From Actinoplanes sp. N902-109 (GTDB lineage Bacteria > Actinomycetota > Actinomycetes > Mycobacteriales > Micromonosporaceae), in NCBI RefSeq assembly GCF_000389965.1, contig NC_021191.1, positions 3,473,501-3,537,500 on the forward strand: a stretch of DNA of 64,000 bases, given 5' to 3'; not shown here. Within the stretch, counting starts at the first letter, position 1. More notes on this DNA, generated by a model. That model was not told where the DNA came from and made no database searches. It was given only the letters and a program-made list of their open reading frames with translations.

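Overview
The window is very GC-rich (third codon positions almost all G/C) actinomycete DNA. The closely packed biosynthetic genes, SARP and LAL-type regulators, actinobacterial P450 and modular type I PKS all fit Actinobacteria; Micromonosporaceae (Actinoplanes or Micromonospora type) is a reasonable guess, but nothing here proves the genus. It is the interior of one large hybrid NRPS/PKS gene cluster that continues beyond both ends. No tRNA, rRNA, insertion sequence, CRISPR array or origin was found, and no gene-free stretch exceeds 300 bp. The largest gaps are 240-282 bp around 31.3, 33.7 and 34.3 kb.

Layout. (1) 1-2.3 kb: the end of a 2-oxoglutarate/Fe(II) oxygenase and a SARP-family activator. 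(2) 2.2-7.4 kb: a minus-strand pair (an adenylate-forming enzyme lacking its C-terminal subdomain, and a GNAT/FemAB-like acyltransferase) divergent from a plus-strand pair (a circularly permuted ATP-grasp protein and an MFS exporter). (3) 25.5 down to 7.4 kb, minus strand: an apparent eight-gene operon with gaps from overlap to about 93 bp. It comprises sbnA and sbnB (L-2,3-diaminopropionate supply), an MbtH-like protein, a type II thioesterase, a two-module NRPS (A-PCP-C-A-PCP, first A domain with a glycine code), a KS-ACP-aminotransferase-luciferase-like monooxygenase-C-A-PCP megasynthase without an AT domain, a free-standing C domain and a beta-lactamase-fold serine hydrolase. (4) 25.6-31.2 kb: two tandem LAL (LuxR) regulators. 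(5) 31.4-33.6 kb: an alpha/beta hydrolase divergent from a cytochrome P450. (6) 33.8-64 kb: a free-standing ACP followed by one uninterrupted PKS reading frame of at least 9,866 codons (loading module KSQ-AT-ACP plus five extension modules, cut inside the fifth ACP).

How the genes may work together (inference). The PKS would build a largely reduced chain from a decarboxylated malonyl starter. Module 1 leaves a hydroxyl next to the terminal methyl because its DH is destroyed; module 2 adds a methyl branch; module 3 leaves an alkene; modules 4 and 5 saturate. The minus-strand NRPS operon would add glycine and at least two other residues, one plausibly diaminopropionate, and would insert an alpha-hydroxy-beta-amino acid formed by KS extension, transamination and flavin monooxygenation on the assembly line. 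No type I thioesterase lies in the window; the serine hydrolase or the free C domain are candidates for trans-acting release or coupling. The product is therefore probably a polyketide-peptide hybrid, possibly a macrolactone or lipopeptide.

Control. Two promoters 20 kb apart, in front of the ATP-grasp/MFS pair and in front of sbnA, carry the same direct heptamer repeat (TTGAGTC-N4-TTGAGCC) and further matching bases downstream. This is the geometry of a SARP operator and links both transcription units to the SARP gene in the window.
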